23,846 nucleotides of DNA from JAAXHE01 sp964551635 (GTDB lineage: Bacteria; Latescibacterota; UBA2968; GCA-2709665). A model generated the notes under the pieces. It ran no database searches. It saw only the letters and a program-made list of their open reading frames with translations, and had not been told where the DNA came from. The translations under genes were made by a program, and so were the position numbers. Shown here piece by piece: positions 14,070 through 21,115 of this stretch (within the stretch, counting starts at the first letter, position 1; every line of letters begins with the position of its first letter). Location: the NCBI GenBank assembly GCA_964551635.1, contig CAZKDZ010000285.1:1-23846 (forward strand), given 5' to 3'.

Positions 14070-16724
14070 TTAATCGATGGCGGCCTGGGCGGCGGCCAGA
14101 CGGGCGATGGGCACCCTGTAGGGCGAGCAGGAGACGTAATCGAGGCCGACGTTGTGACAGAACTTCACGGAGTCAGGATCGCCGCCGTGTTCGCCGCAGA
14201 TGCCCACCTTCAGCGTGCTGCGCGCCGACCGCCCCCGTTCGGTCCCGATGATGACCAGCTGTCCCACGCCTTCCTGGTCCATGCTCAGGAAGGGGTCCTG
14301 TTCGAGGATGCCCTGTTCGATGTAGGCTGGCAGGAATTTGCCGGCGTCGTCGCGCGAAAAACCGAAGGTCATCTGTGTGAGGTCATTTGTACCGAAGCTG
14401 AAGAATTCGGCGGACTTCGCGATCGAGTCGGCCACCAGGGCAGCGCGCGGGACCTCGATCATGGTGCCGACGAGATAGTCGATCTTGATTCTGCCCTTGC
14501 CCATGACCTCGTCGGCGACGCGGTCGACGAGGTTTCTGAGCTCGGCGAACTCCTTGACGGCGCCCACGAGGGGGATCATGATCTCCGGAATGACTTTGAT
14601 CCGCCGCCGGCGCACGTTCACGGCCGCTTCAAAAATGGCGCGTGCCTGCATCTCGTATATTTCCGGATAGGTGACACCCAGGCGACAGCCGCGATGCCCC
14701 AGCATGGGGTTGAATTCATGCAGGCTGTCAACTTTCTTGCGAATCGTTCCGAGCGGGACGCCCATCTGCCGCGCCATTTCCCGTTGCTGTTCGCGCTCGT
14801 GGGGCAGGAACTCGTGCAGAGGCGGGTCCAGCAGACGGATGGTAACGGGAAACCCCTTCATGGCCCTGAAAATGCCTTCGAAGTCATCGCGTTGAATGGG
14901 CAGGAGCTTGTCCAGGGCTTTTCTTCTTCCCGATTCATCCGCCGCGAGGATCATTTCCCGTACTGCCAGAATCCGGTCGCCTTCGAAGAACATGTGCTCG
15001 GTCCGGCACAGGCCGATTCCCTCCGCGCCGAACTTCCGTGCAATCTCCGAATCCTGCGGCGTATCCGCGTTGGTGCGAACATCCAGTTGCTTTATCTCTT
15101 CCGCCCATTTCATGATGGTATTGAAGTTTCCGGATAACTTCGGGCTCAGCGTGGGCACGCGGCCCAGCATCACTTCGCCCGTGGAACCGTCCAGAGAGAT
15201 CCAGTCGCCCGCCTTTACCGTCGTGCCATGGACCTCAAACAGGTCCGAATTGTAATCGACCGTGATTGCTCCGCAGCCGGCCACGCAGCACTTGCCCATC
15301 CCGCGCGCCACCACGGCGGCGTGACTGGTCTGCCCGCCGCGGGCGGTCAGAATGCCCCTGGCGGCGTTCATCCCGCCGATGTCTTCGGGCGATGTCTCGA
15401 GGCGGACGAGGATGACGTCTTCGCCGTCTTCGGCCATCGTCTCGGCATCGTCGGCCGTGAAAACCGCTCTGCCCGATGCCGCTCCCGGCGAAGCGGGAAG
15501 GCCGGTCGCCAGGACTTCGCGCGGCGCGCCGGGGTCGAAGGTGGGATGCAGGAGGTGATCCAGCTGGGCCGGATCGATTCGGGCGATGGCTTCGTCCCTG
15601 GTAATCAGACCCTCTTTCACCATGTCGACCGCTATCTTCAGCGCGGACGCCGCGGTGCGCTTGCCCGTTCGGGTCTGCAGCATCCAGAGTTCACCTTCCT
15701 GGACGGTAAACTCGATGTCCTGCATCTCACGATAGTGCAGTTCCAGTTTCTTATATATCTCTTCGAGGGTTCTGTACGCGTGCGGCAACTGCCGTCTCAT
15801 TTTCGCGACCGGCTCAGGCGTGCGGACCCCCGCCACGACGTCTTCACCCTGGGCGTTTATCAGGTATTCGCCATAGAATTTCTTCGCGCCCGTGGACGGA
15901 TCCCGGGTAAACGCCACCCCCGTCGCGCAGTCGTCGCCCATATTGCCGTAAACCATGGATTGCACGTTGACGGCGGTTCCCCAGTCATGAGGAATGTCGT
16001 TTATGTTCCGGTATACGATTGCGCGGTGGCCGTTCCATGAGTCGAATACGGCGTTTACGCTTCCCCACAACTGCTCCAAAGGGCTTTCGGGGAAGGAACG
16101 GCCGGCGCGTTTTCTGACAATGCCCTTGAAAACGTCGACAAGCTCGCGAAGGTCGCTGGACGTAAGATCGGTGTCCAGTGTGATGCCCCGCCTGGCTTTT
16201 ACGCTGTCGATTGCGACCTCGAAGGGATCGTGTTCACGTTCTTCGGGCTGTATGCCCATCACAACGTCTCCGTACGTCTGGATGAAACGGCGGTAGACGT
16301 CCCAGACAAAGCGTTCGTTTCCTGATTTCGCAATCAGCCCGTCGGCAATCTCGTCGTTCAGACCGAGGTTGAGTACGGTCTCCATCATTCCCGGCATGGA
16401 GACGCGGGCGCCGGACCGGACGGAAACGAGCAACGGATTCGCCGGATCTCCGAACCGCCCGCCCATCGCCTGCTCAACTCTTCCAATATTCGATATGACC
16501 TGGCTCTTTAGCGTTTCCGGGTAATTCTTCTCATGGCCGTAATAATAGGTGCAGACGTCTGTGGTGATGGTGAAGCCGGCGGGGACGGGAATTCCGATGA
16601 GAGACATCTCAGCCAGATTTGCGCCCTTGCCTCCCAGCAGATTGCGCTGCCGGCCGTCGCCGTCGGCTTTTCCGCCGCCGAAGAAATAGACGTATTTCTC
16701 ACAATTCGAAAGCTGCTCCGACAT
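14070..16724 (-). CDS. ppdK: Pyruvate, phosphate dikinase
   Basis: Interconverts pyruvate, ATP and phosphate with phosphoenolpyruvate, AMP and pyrophosphate. At 884 residues it matches the family. The nucleotide-binding domain starts with G-G-K-G-A-N-L-A-E-M at 31-40. The swivelling domain has the phosphorylated His468 in G-G-Q-T-S-H-A-A, with Thr466 as the usual regulatory threonine. The C-terminal PEP/pyruvate barrel includes C-G-E-H-G-G. AGAGGAAC precedes the ATG. It follows the HlyD-type gene by 20 bp. No PPDK regulatory protein is in the window. It suggests pyrophosphate-linked or gluconeogenic pyruvate metabolism. Confidence 0.97.
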   Translation of the reverse strand: MSEQLSNCEKYVYFFGGGKADGDGRQRNLLGGKGANLAEMSLIGIPVPAGFTITTDVCTYYYGHEKNYPETLKSQVISNIGRVEQAMGGRFGDPANPLLVSVRSGARVSMPGMMETVLNLGLNDEIADGLIAKSGNERFVWDVYRRFIQTYGDVVMGIQPEEREHDPFEVAIDSVKARRGITLDTDLTSSDLRELVDVFKGIVRKRAGRSFPESPLEQLWGSVNAVFDSWNGHRAIVYRNINDIPHDWGTAVNVQSMVYGNMGDDCATGVAFTRDPSTGAKKFYGEYLINAQGEDVVAGVRTPEPVAKMRRQLPHAYRTLEEIYKKLELHYREMQDIEFTVQEGELWMLQTRTGKRTAASALKIAVDMVKEGLITRDEAIARIDPAQLDHLLHPTFDPGAPREVLATGLPASPGAASGRAVFTADDAETMAEDGEDVILVRLETSPEDIGGMNAARGILTARGGQTSHAAVVARGMGKCCVAGCGAITVDYNSDLFEVHGTTVKAGDWISLDGSTGEVMLGRVPTLSPKLSGNFNTIMKWAEEIKQLDVRTNADTPQDSEIARKFGAEGIGLCRTEHMFFEGDRILAVREMILAADESGRRKALDKLLPIQRDDFEGIFRAMKGFPVTIRLLDPPLHEFLPHEREQQREMARQMGVPLGTIRKKVDSLHEFNPMLGHRGCRLGVTYPEIYEMQARAIFEAAVNVRRRRIKVIPEIMIPLVGAVKEFAELRNLVDRVADEVMGKGRIKIDYLVGTMIEVPRAALVADSIAKSAEFFSFGTNDLTQMTFGFSRDDAGKFLPAYIEQGILEQDPFLSMDQEGVGQLVIIGTERGRSARSTLKVGICGEHGGDPDSVKFCHNVGLDYVSCSPYRVPIARLAAAQAAID

Positions 16725-16744
16725 GGTGTTCCTCTTGAGAAATG

Positions 16745-17980
16745 TTAGTGATTCCCCTCCCGCGCCGTGCCACGGACCGAGTCGGCCGGAGTGACGCTCC
16801 CGGATGACGTCGTATTCAGCGTGTCTGCCACGGTTTGGCGGGTTGGGCGAGGTTGCGCGCCGTCACTTCCGGCCGGATCGCGAGGCGCTGCGCGACTGGC
16901 CCGGACCACGTCGCGGTCTTCGATATTCAACAGGATCTTGAGGATGCTCCGCCTGCCCACAATAATCCGCAGATCCGCCGTGGAGCCGTATTTGAGCGGC
17001 AGCGGGGTTTCCAGTATGCGAATCTCCAACTCAAAGGTGCGGACGCCGCCGGCATGCACCGCGTATCCGTAGAACCTGGAGATTTCGCCGGCGCCGAGGA
17101 AATCTTCGCGGTCGGTGAAGAGATTGCTGAGGATTTCAACGGGGTGTCCCAGCCGGATCTTCCAGGCGTTGGTTTCAGGAACCCACGCGTCGATCGTGTC
17201 GTCCCCGCCGTCGCCGGCGATGATGAGTACGATCTGCCCCTGTTCAGCCAGCATGCCGGCATGCAGGTCCCGCCTGGCCACGACACCGTTGACGGGCGAC
17301 CTCATGGTCGTCAATTCAAGGCTTTCACGGGCGCCCTCGAGGCTGCTGCGGGCTTTCGCGAGCGCGGCGCCGGCCTGCCGGACCTCGGCCGCCGCCTGTC
17401 TGAGTTCGGCGGGCGACGCACCGCGCCGGGTGAGGTTGAGGACCTCCGACGCGACCTTCAGATTGGTTTCCGCGAGCTGCTGGTTGGTTTTGGCGCGTTC
17501 CAGCTCCTCGAGGCTCCATAGCCGTTCGCCGAAGTAGAGGGTTTCGGCGCGCTGGAGTTCCTGCTGGCGGGCCTTCAAGGCAATCCGTGCGTGTTCGACC
17601 CTGGATTGCGCGATCTTCAATGCTTCGACCGTGGGTTTTTCCTTCAACAGCGCAAGATTGGCCCGCGCGTGCTCCAGAGTGGCCTCACTGCGCTGGACCT
17701 CTTTTTCGGCCTCCTCGACGGCGGAAAGCAGGTCGCCGCTGTAGAGCTGGACAACCGCCTGCCCCGCTTTAACGGCTTCTCCGGGCTCGAAATGGACGGC
17801 TTCGATGACTCGCTTCAGCGGCGAATCGATATAGATCTTCGTGCCGGGCTCGACAATGCCCTGGGCGATGACCACGTCGTCAATTTCAATCAGCGACAGA
17901 GTGACAGTTACAGCCGCCAGCACACCCACGACCCACAGCATCCACTTCAACACGCGGTGCCTGCGTCTCCTGCGCATCAT
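16745..17980 (-). CDS. HlyD-family membrane fusion protein
   Basis: Periplasmic adaptor of efflux or secretion systems. Of 411 residues, positions 1-10 are Arg-rich (MMRRRRRHRV), a single membrane segment follows at about 11-30, then a beta-barrel/lipoyl half at about 35-85, a long alpha-helical hairpin rich in Ala, Glu, Arg and Leu at about 85-215, the returning lipoyl half (M-R-S-P-V-N-G-V-V) near 225-245, and a beta-barrel. The last 60 residues are polar and probably disordered, longer than usual. No transporter or outer-membrane partner lies beside it; ppdK follows by 20 bp. AAGGAAAAGGG lies upstream of the ATG-ATG start. The substrate cannot be told. Confidence 0.88.
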   Translation of the reverse strand: MMRRRRRHRVLKWMLWVVGVLAAVTVTLSLIEIDDVVIAQGIVEPGTKIYIDSPLKRVIEAVHFEPGEAVKAGQAVVQLYSGDLLSAVEEAEKEVQRSEATLEHARANLALLKEKPTVEALKIAQSRVEHARIALKARQQELQRAETLYFGERLWSLEELERAKTNQQLAETNLKVASEVLNLTRRGASPAELRQAAAEVRQAGAALAKARSSLEGARESLELTTMRSPVNGVVARRDLHAGMLAEQGQIVLIIAGDGGDDTIDAWVPETNAWKIRLGHPVEILSNLFTDREDFLGAGEISRFYGYAVHAGGVRTFELEIRILETPLPLKYGSTADLRIIVGRRSILKILLNIEDRDVVRASRAAPRDPAGSDGAQPRPTRQTVADTLNTTSSGSVTPADSVRGTAREGNH

Positions 17981-17997
17981 TACGGAAACCCTTTTCC

Positions 17998-18026
17998 TTG
18001 ACAGGGGAGAATGGCTTGTCTATATT
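17998..18026 (+). promoter_or_regulatory. Strong sigma70 promoter of tRNA-Lys
   Basis: TTGACA (17998-18003), an exact 17-bp spacer and TATATT (18021-18026), with an expected start at about 18033 and a leader of about 48 nt before the tRNA. The -35 is a perfect consensus. Confidence 0.88.
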
Positions 18027-18080
18027 CATCACTTTGCCCGATCGCGTACTGGTGTTCACAGTCTGATCCGGGAATGGAAT

Positions 18081-18152
18081 GGGCCCGTAGCTCAGGGGTA
18101 GAGCAGCGGCCTTTTAAGCCGTTGGTCGAAGGTTCAAATCCTTCCGGGCTCA
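18081..18152 (+). tRNA. tRNA-Lys (anticodon UUU)
   Basis: A 72-nt cloverleaf: acceptor GGGCCCG / CGGGCTC with one G-T pair, D arm GCTC-AGGGGTA-GAGC, anticodon arm GCGGC-CTTTTAA-GCCGT with anticodon TTT, a 5-nt variable loop, T arm GAAGG-TTCAAAT-CCTTC and discriminator A. The 3' CCA is not encoded (ATTT follows), so it must be added by nucleotidyltransferase. It is transcribed alone between its own promoter and terminator. Confidence 0.97.
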
Positions 18153-18191
18153 TTTAACTTTCTAAAAATAAAGTACTTGCATTATAAAACG

Positions 18192-18220
18192 GCCCGGATC
18201 GCTTCCGATCGGGCTTTTTT
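18192..18220 (+). terminator. Rho-independent terminator of tRNA-Lys
   Basis: Stem GCCC-G-GATCG / CGATC-GGGC with one bulged G, a CTTC loop and six T residues (18215-18220). Confidence 0.88.
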
Positions 18221-18725
18221 GTTTCCTGCACCGGACGGTTCCGCGATGCTGCGAAACGCCAGCGAAATTTAGTCCCGTAAATTATCACATCTCCTTGCAA
18301 AAGTCAAGGCGATTTCAGACGGAGATACGGCTGGCACCGACCGCGTCCCCTGGGGTGAACCTGCTCTCACGAGTGCCTGACGCGGCTTCGCCATCCTCAG
18401 CCGCGGCCCGTTGGATGGAAGTCAACGCGCGAGCCTGTTTGGCGGTCCAATCACTCCTCCCTTGACGGGGAGTCATAGAAGCCAGGCCCGTACCGCGAGC
18501 CCTGTCCTGAGCCGTTGACCTGCTTGTGCCGCCTGTACTGAGCCGCCGCCCTGAGCCTGCCGAAGGATTGTCGAAGGCGCTGCCCAGATCCTGTCGAAGG
18601 GGCCAGGCGACCGCTGATGCGGTGGGGGATTTCAACCCCTTGACGTTTTTGAAGCAGCCTGCTTAAACGAGTACACGTCTTGCGTGGAAGTCTTACCGAA
18701 AGAATCTGAATTATCCAGAAATTAC
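18221..18725. other. Gene-free region with repeat-like sequence upstream of cysH
   Basis: No convincing gene is present on either strand. Around 18550-18605 there are CCTGAGCCTGCCGAAGG and two further TGTCGAAGG copies, resembling the dispersed CCTTCGACAGGCTCAGG-type repeats of environmental genomes. The minus-strand stretch from about 18480 to 18315 is an open frame with biased composition that looks like a remnant or repeat rather than a working protein; no family was recognised. A minus-strand promoter candidate is given separately. Confidence 0.5.
18279..18307 (-). promoter_or_regulatory. Candidate minus-strand promoter facing tRNA-Lys
   Basis: Minus strand TTGACT (18307-18302), 17 bp, then TAATTT (18284-18279); an alternative -10 GATAAT is at 18286-18281 with a 15-bp spacer. 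It points towards the HlyD-type gene 300 bp away, across the antisense strand of the tRNA gene. It may drive the long minus-strand gene series or be a relic of the repeat region. Confidence 0.4.
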
Positions 18726-18754
18726 TTGACAATGCCGATTGCTTTCATTATTCT
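18726..18754 (+). promoter_or_regulatory. Candidate cysH promoter
   Basis: TTGACA (18726-18731), a 17-bp spacer and TATTCT (18749-18754), giving a leader of about 45 nt before the cysH start. A second, weaker TTGACT begins at 18754. Confidence 0.6.
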
Positions 18755-18762
18755 TGACTAAC

Positions 18763-18779
18763 TTGATCAACAATATTGT
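18763..18779. promoter_or_regulatory. Adjacent palindromes in the cysH leader, possible operator
   Basis: TTGATCAA (18763-18770) and ACAATATTGT (18770-18779) are both perfect palindromes sharing one base, at about +3 to +20 relative to the predicted cysH start site. A repressor bound here would block cysH. The Rrf2 protein encoded at 23133-23561 is the obvious candidate, by inference only. Confidence 0.35.
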
Positions 18780-18803
18780 AAATTGCATCGTTAGAGGATT
18801 CGC

Positions 18804-19553
18804 ATGGAAAAGAGCCTGGAAGAGTTCAGCCGACTCGCAGACAGGCTGGAGAACGCGCAGCCCGATGAAATCCTGGCGTGGGCCTGGCGGGATCTGGGCC
18901 CCGCGGTGGCGATGAGTACGGCATTCGGGCCCAGCGGTGTGGTTCTTGTGGATATGGCGCAGAGAGTGGTCCCGGAACTTCCTGTGTTTACAATCGACAC
19001 CGGGTACCTCTTCTCCGAGACGCTGGCATTGAAAAAGCGTATCGAGGCCCGTTACGATATTCAGATCGAGTCGCTGCGTCCCCGTCTGAGCGTACCCGAG
19101 CAGGACCGCGCGTGCGGCCCGGAGCTTTACGGCAGGGATCCGGATCGCTGCTGTGCGATGCGCAAGGTGGAACCGCTGCAGCGGAAGCTGGCAGGCCTGG
19201 ACGGCTGGGTTGCCGGGTTGCGGAGAGATCAATCCGACACACGTGCGGGCGTTCGCGTTGTGGAGGGATACCGAATCAGCGGCGGACGGACCATCGCCAA
19301 GGTCAATCCGCTTGCCGGCTGGACGCGAAAGCAGGTGTGGGACTACATAGTAGACAATGACCTGCCGTACAATCCGCTCATGGACCAGGGTTATTCCAGC
19401 ATCGGCTGCAGGCCTTGCACGAAGCCGGCGGCGCCCGGCGCAAACGAACGCGCGGGCCGCTGGGCCGGCACGCGCAAAACGGAATGTGGGATGCACCAAC
19501 CGTTGATGGAGGTCGAGATACCCAACGCGGAGGGGCAACTGGCGGCGGGATGA
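18804..19553 (+). CDS. cysH: Assimilatory adenylylsulfate (APS) reductase, CysH family
   Basis: Reduces activated sulfate to sulfite with thioredoxin. Of the 249 residues, the PP-loop-like core includes S-T-A-F-G-P-S-G near 38-45. Two cysteine pairs, Cys116-Cys117 (C-C-A-M-R-K) and Cys202/Cys205 (G-C-R-P-C-T), are the 4Fe-4S ligands of the APS-using, bacterial and plant-type enzymes and are absent from E. coli-type PAPS reductases. The redox nucleophile Cys228 lies in K-T-E-C-G-M-H. AGAGGA precedes the ATG. No sulfate adenylyltransferase or sulfite reductase is in the window. It heads the plus-strand cysteine region and is ended by a perfect terminator. Confidence 0.95.
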   Translation: MEKSLEEFSRLADRLENAQPDEILAWAWRDLGPAVAMSTAFGPSGVVLVDMAQRVVPELPVFTIDTGYLFSETLALKKRIEARYDIQIESLRPRLSVPEQDRACGPELYGRDPDRCCAMRKVEPLQRKLAGLDGWVAGLRRDQSDTRAGVRVVEGYRISGGRTIAKVNPLAGWTRKQVWDYIVDNDLPYNPLMDQGYSSIGCRPCTKPAAPGANERAGRWAGTRKTECGMHQPLMEVEIPNAEGQLAAG

Positions 19554-19595
19554 TCGGGGCTGAAAGGGCAAAGGTCCCGGATCGAACCGGATCGT

Positions 19596-19634
19596 CATCG
19601 GCGGAAGCCTTAACGGCTTCCGCCGATGTTTTTT
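19596..19634 (+). terminator. Rho-independent terminator after cysH
   Basis: A perfect 14-bp stem CATCGGCGGAAGCC (19596-19609) with its complement at 19615-19628, loop TTAAC, then six T residues. Confidence 0.95.
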
Positions 19635-19817
19635 GCTCGGAAATCTCGCAGAACTGCAGGCCATTCCGCGCGGCACGTGACTTTGCAGGGGCAACCCTTG
19701 TGGGTGCCCACGTCCTGGCGCGGACATCGCGGGATGACTTCGCCCAGACCGTATCGCAAACCGGTTTTGGCAGACGGCTGAATGCTGACCGCTGAAGGCT
19801 TCTTCCACCGTTTGCGC
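19635..19817. repeat. Intergenic repeat-like stretch before the toxin-antitoxin module
   Basis: Non-coding. It holds a hairpin GGGCAACCC-TTGT-GGGTGCCC (19689-19709, one bulge) and a tract reading GCTGAATGCTGACCGCTGAA near 19778-19797, both of kinds seen as dispersed palindromic or tandem-like intergenic repeats in environmental bacteria. No gene is supported here or in 19846-20016. Confidence 0.4.
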
Positions 19818-19845
19818 TTGACAATACCCGTCGTCAACATATATT
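19818..19845 (+). promoter_or_regulatory. Candidate promoter of the HigBA module
   Basis: TTGACA (19818-19823), a 16-bp spacer and TATATT (19840-19845). A TTGAC...GTCAA dyad (19818-19822 and 19833-19837) lies across the -35 and spacer and could bind the HigA repressor. The leader to higB would be about 165 nt, longer than usual for such modules. Confidence 0.5.
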
Positions 19846-20016
19846 GTTTCCTGCTGCTTGGTCCCGGGCAACACGGGGCCATTTTTGTACGTGAACGGGG
19901 TGTGTTCCAATTGCCGACGGGGTTTGCATCGCGTTTCCGTTTTATTCAAATGATATTCGGATTTAGTCCACAATTTCCATATCGAATTTGACGCGAACAA
20001 TGAAGCATCGTCGTCC

Positions 20017-20295
20017 ATGATACGGAGCTTCAAGGATCGGGATACAAGACGTTTCTTCGAGGGTGACCGGGTTGCGGCGTTTCACGGTTTCTCGAATCAG
20101 GCTGCACGCCGTCTGACCCTTTTGGCCAACGCAGAGACGCTGCAGGATCTCGCCGCACTGCAGAGCAATCGGCTCGAAGTTTTGCGAGGCGACCGGTCCG
20201 GACAACACAGTATTCGGATCAATCGACAGTGGCGCATCTGTTTTCGCTGGACGGACGACGGTGCGTGTGACGTGGAGATCGCGGACTATCATTGA
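20017..20295 (+). CDS. higB: HigB-type toxin (RelE/ParE superfamily)
   Basis: 92 residues with the family pattern: M-I-R-S-F-K-D at the start, N-R-L-E-V-L-R-G-D-R near 51-60, then G-Q-H-S-I-R-I-N-R-Q-W-R-I-C-F-R-W and V-E-I-A-D-Y-H at the end. HigB proteins are ribosome-dependent mRNA endonucleases; the expected basic residues are present, so it looks intact. It has the typical toxin-first order, with the antitoxin 11 bp later. Its Shine-Dalgarno (GAAGC) is weak, which is common for toxins. Confidence 0.93.
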   Translation: MIRSFKDRDTRRFFEGDRVAAFHGFSNQAARRLTLLANAETLQDLAALQSNRLEVLRGDRSGQHSIRINRQWRICFRWTDDGACDVEIADYH

Positions 20296-20306
20296 GAGGC
20301 GCGAAC

Positions 20307-20612
20307 ATGAACGCGACGAACGGGATGAGACCGGTTCATCCGGGTGAGATACTTCGCGAGGAACTGGACGCACTCGGGCTGTCGGCCAACGCCCTGGCAA
20401 AGGCACTGGGCGTGTCGGTGAATCGCATCACGATGATTCTCAACGGACGGCGCGGGGTGAGCGCGGACTCGGCGTTAAGGTTGGCGCGCTACTTTGGGAC
20501 GACCCCTCAGCTTTGGCTGAATCTGCAAACGTCATGGGAGCTTCGAAGGGCGGAGATCGAGGCGGGCCGCGAGATCGCCGCAAGCGTAACGCCCCGTCAA
20601 TCGGTACCGTAG
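20307..20612 (+). CDS. higA: HigA-type antitoxin (XRE-family helix-turn-helix)
   Basis: 101 residues: M-R-P-V-H-P-G-E-I-L-R-E-E at 6-18, a helix-turn-helix at about 25-50 (A-L-A-K-A-L-G-V-S-V-N-R-I-T-M-I-L-N-G) and P-Q-L-W-L-N-L-Q near 70-77. It neutralises HigB and represses the operon. The frame is open to a TTG at 20292, but the ATG at 20307 has GAGAGG seven bases before it and is preferred. A second HigA-like gene follows 49 bp later. Confidence 0.93.
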   Translation: MNATNGMRPVHPGEILREELDALGLSANALAKALGVSVNRITMILNGRRGVSADSALRLARYFGTTPQLWLNLQTSWELRRAEIEAGREIAASVTPRQSVP

Positions 20613-20661
20613 ATATGTGATTGCAGTATTGTCTGCCGGTGACCTGACGGAAGCGCTGACC

Positions 20662-20946
20662 ATGAACGACATTGAAAGCAATCGTGTCGGGCCCATGCTG
20701 AACCCGCCGCACCTGGGCGAACTGATCCGGGAGAGCATGGATGAGGTTGGCTGGAGCGTCACCCAGACGGCGGTTCGCCTCGGCTGCGAGCGAGGAACGC
20801 TATCGCGCGTGTTGAACGGCAAGGCGGGAGTGTCCGCGAAGATGGCGCTTGCGCTGGAGGATATCGGCTGGGGCACCGCCGACCACTGGATGCGTATGCA
20901 GGCGAGTTATGTGCTTGCGCAGGCCCGCAGGGAACACGTTGTTTAA
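20662..20946 (+). CDS. Second HigA-like DNA-binding protein without its own toxin
   Basis: 94 residues from the chosen ATG. It has N-P-P-H-L-G-E-L-I-R-E, then a helix-turn-helix (T-A-V-R-L-G-C-E-R-G-T-L-S-R-V-L-N-G-K-A-G-V-S) and D-H-W-M-R-M-Q-A-S-Y, the HigA-family layout but clearly different from the first antitoxin. No second toxin precedes or follows it. It could be an orphan antitoxin, an anti-addiction gene or an extra repressor. Alternative starts are GTG at 20617 and ATG at 20695; a GGAAG ten bases before 20662 weakly favours that one. Confidence 0.85.
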   Translation: MNDIESNRVGPMLNPPHLGELIRESMDEVGWSVTQTAVRLGCERGTLSRVLNGKAGVSAKMALALEDIGWGTADHWMRMQASYVLAQARREHVV

Positions 20947-21065
20947 GGCCCAATTCGTCGGTGATTTGTCTCGCACCGATGGGGATGAATTGAGGCGTAC
21001 GGCTTCATATAGATGGCTGTTTCCGACAGTTTTCGCTATGGCACTCGGGTCGTAAAGGCATCAAC

Positions 21066-21099
21066 ATCGTGCGGGTTCTGACTTTGTCTCCCGCACGAT
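21066..21099 (+). promoter_or_regulatory. Leader hairpin before the CysM-like gene
   Basis: A perfect 10-bp stem ATCGTGCGGG / CCCGCACGAT with a 14-nt loop, ending five bases before the Shine-Dalgarno (AGAGG) of the synthase gene. No T-tract follows, so it is unlikely to be a terminator. It could limit ribosome access, protect the mRNA end, or be the DNA site of a regulator. Confidence 0.5.
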
Positions 21100-21115
21100 C
21101 CTGAAGAGGTTGCCT

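Noticed and set aside
14025..15137. Plus-strand open frame of 370 codons
   Set aside because: It is antisense to ppdK, with no recognisable domain and a composition typical of a shadow frame.
18315..18732. Minus-strand frames in the tRNA-cysH spacer that looked like a mobile-element or reverse-transcriptase remnant
   Set aside because: No catalytic motif or known domain could be identified; kept only as repeat-like sequence.
20617..20661. GTG start at 20617 for the second HigA-like gene
   Set aside because: The extra 15 residues do not resemble the family N-terminus and no ribosome site precedes the GTG; the ATG at 20662 is preferred, though not certain.
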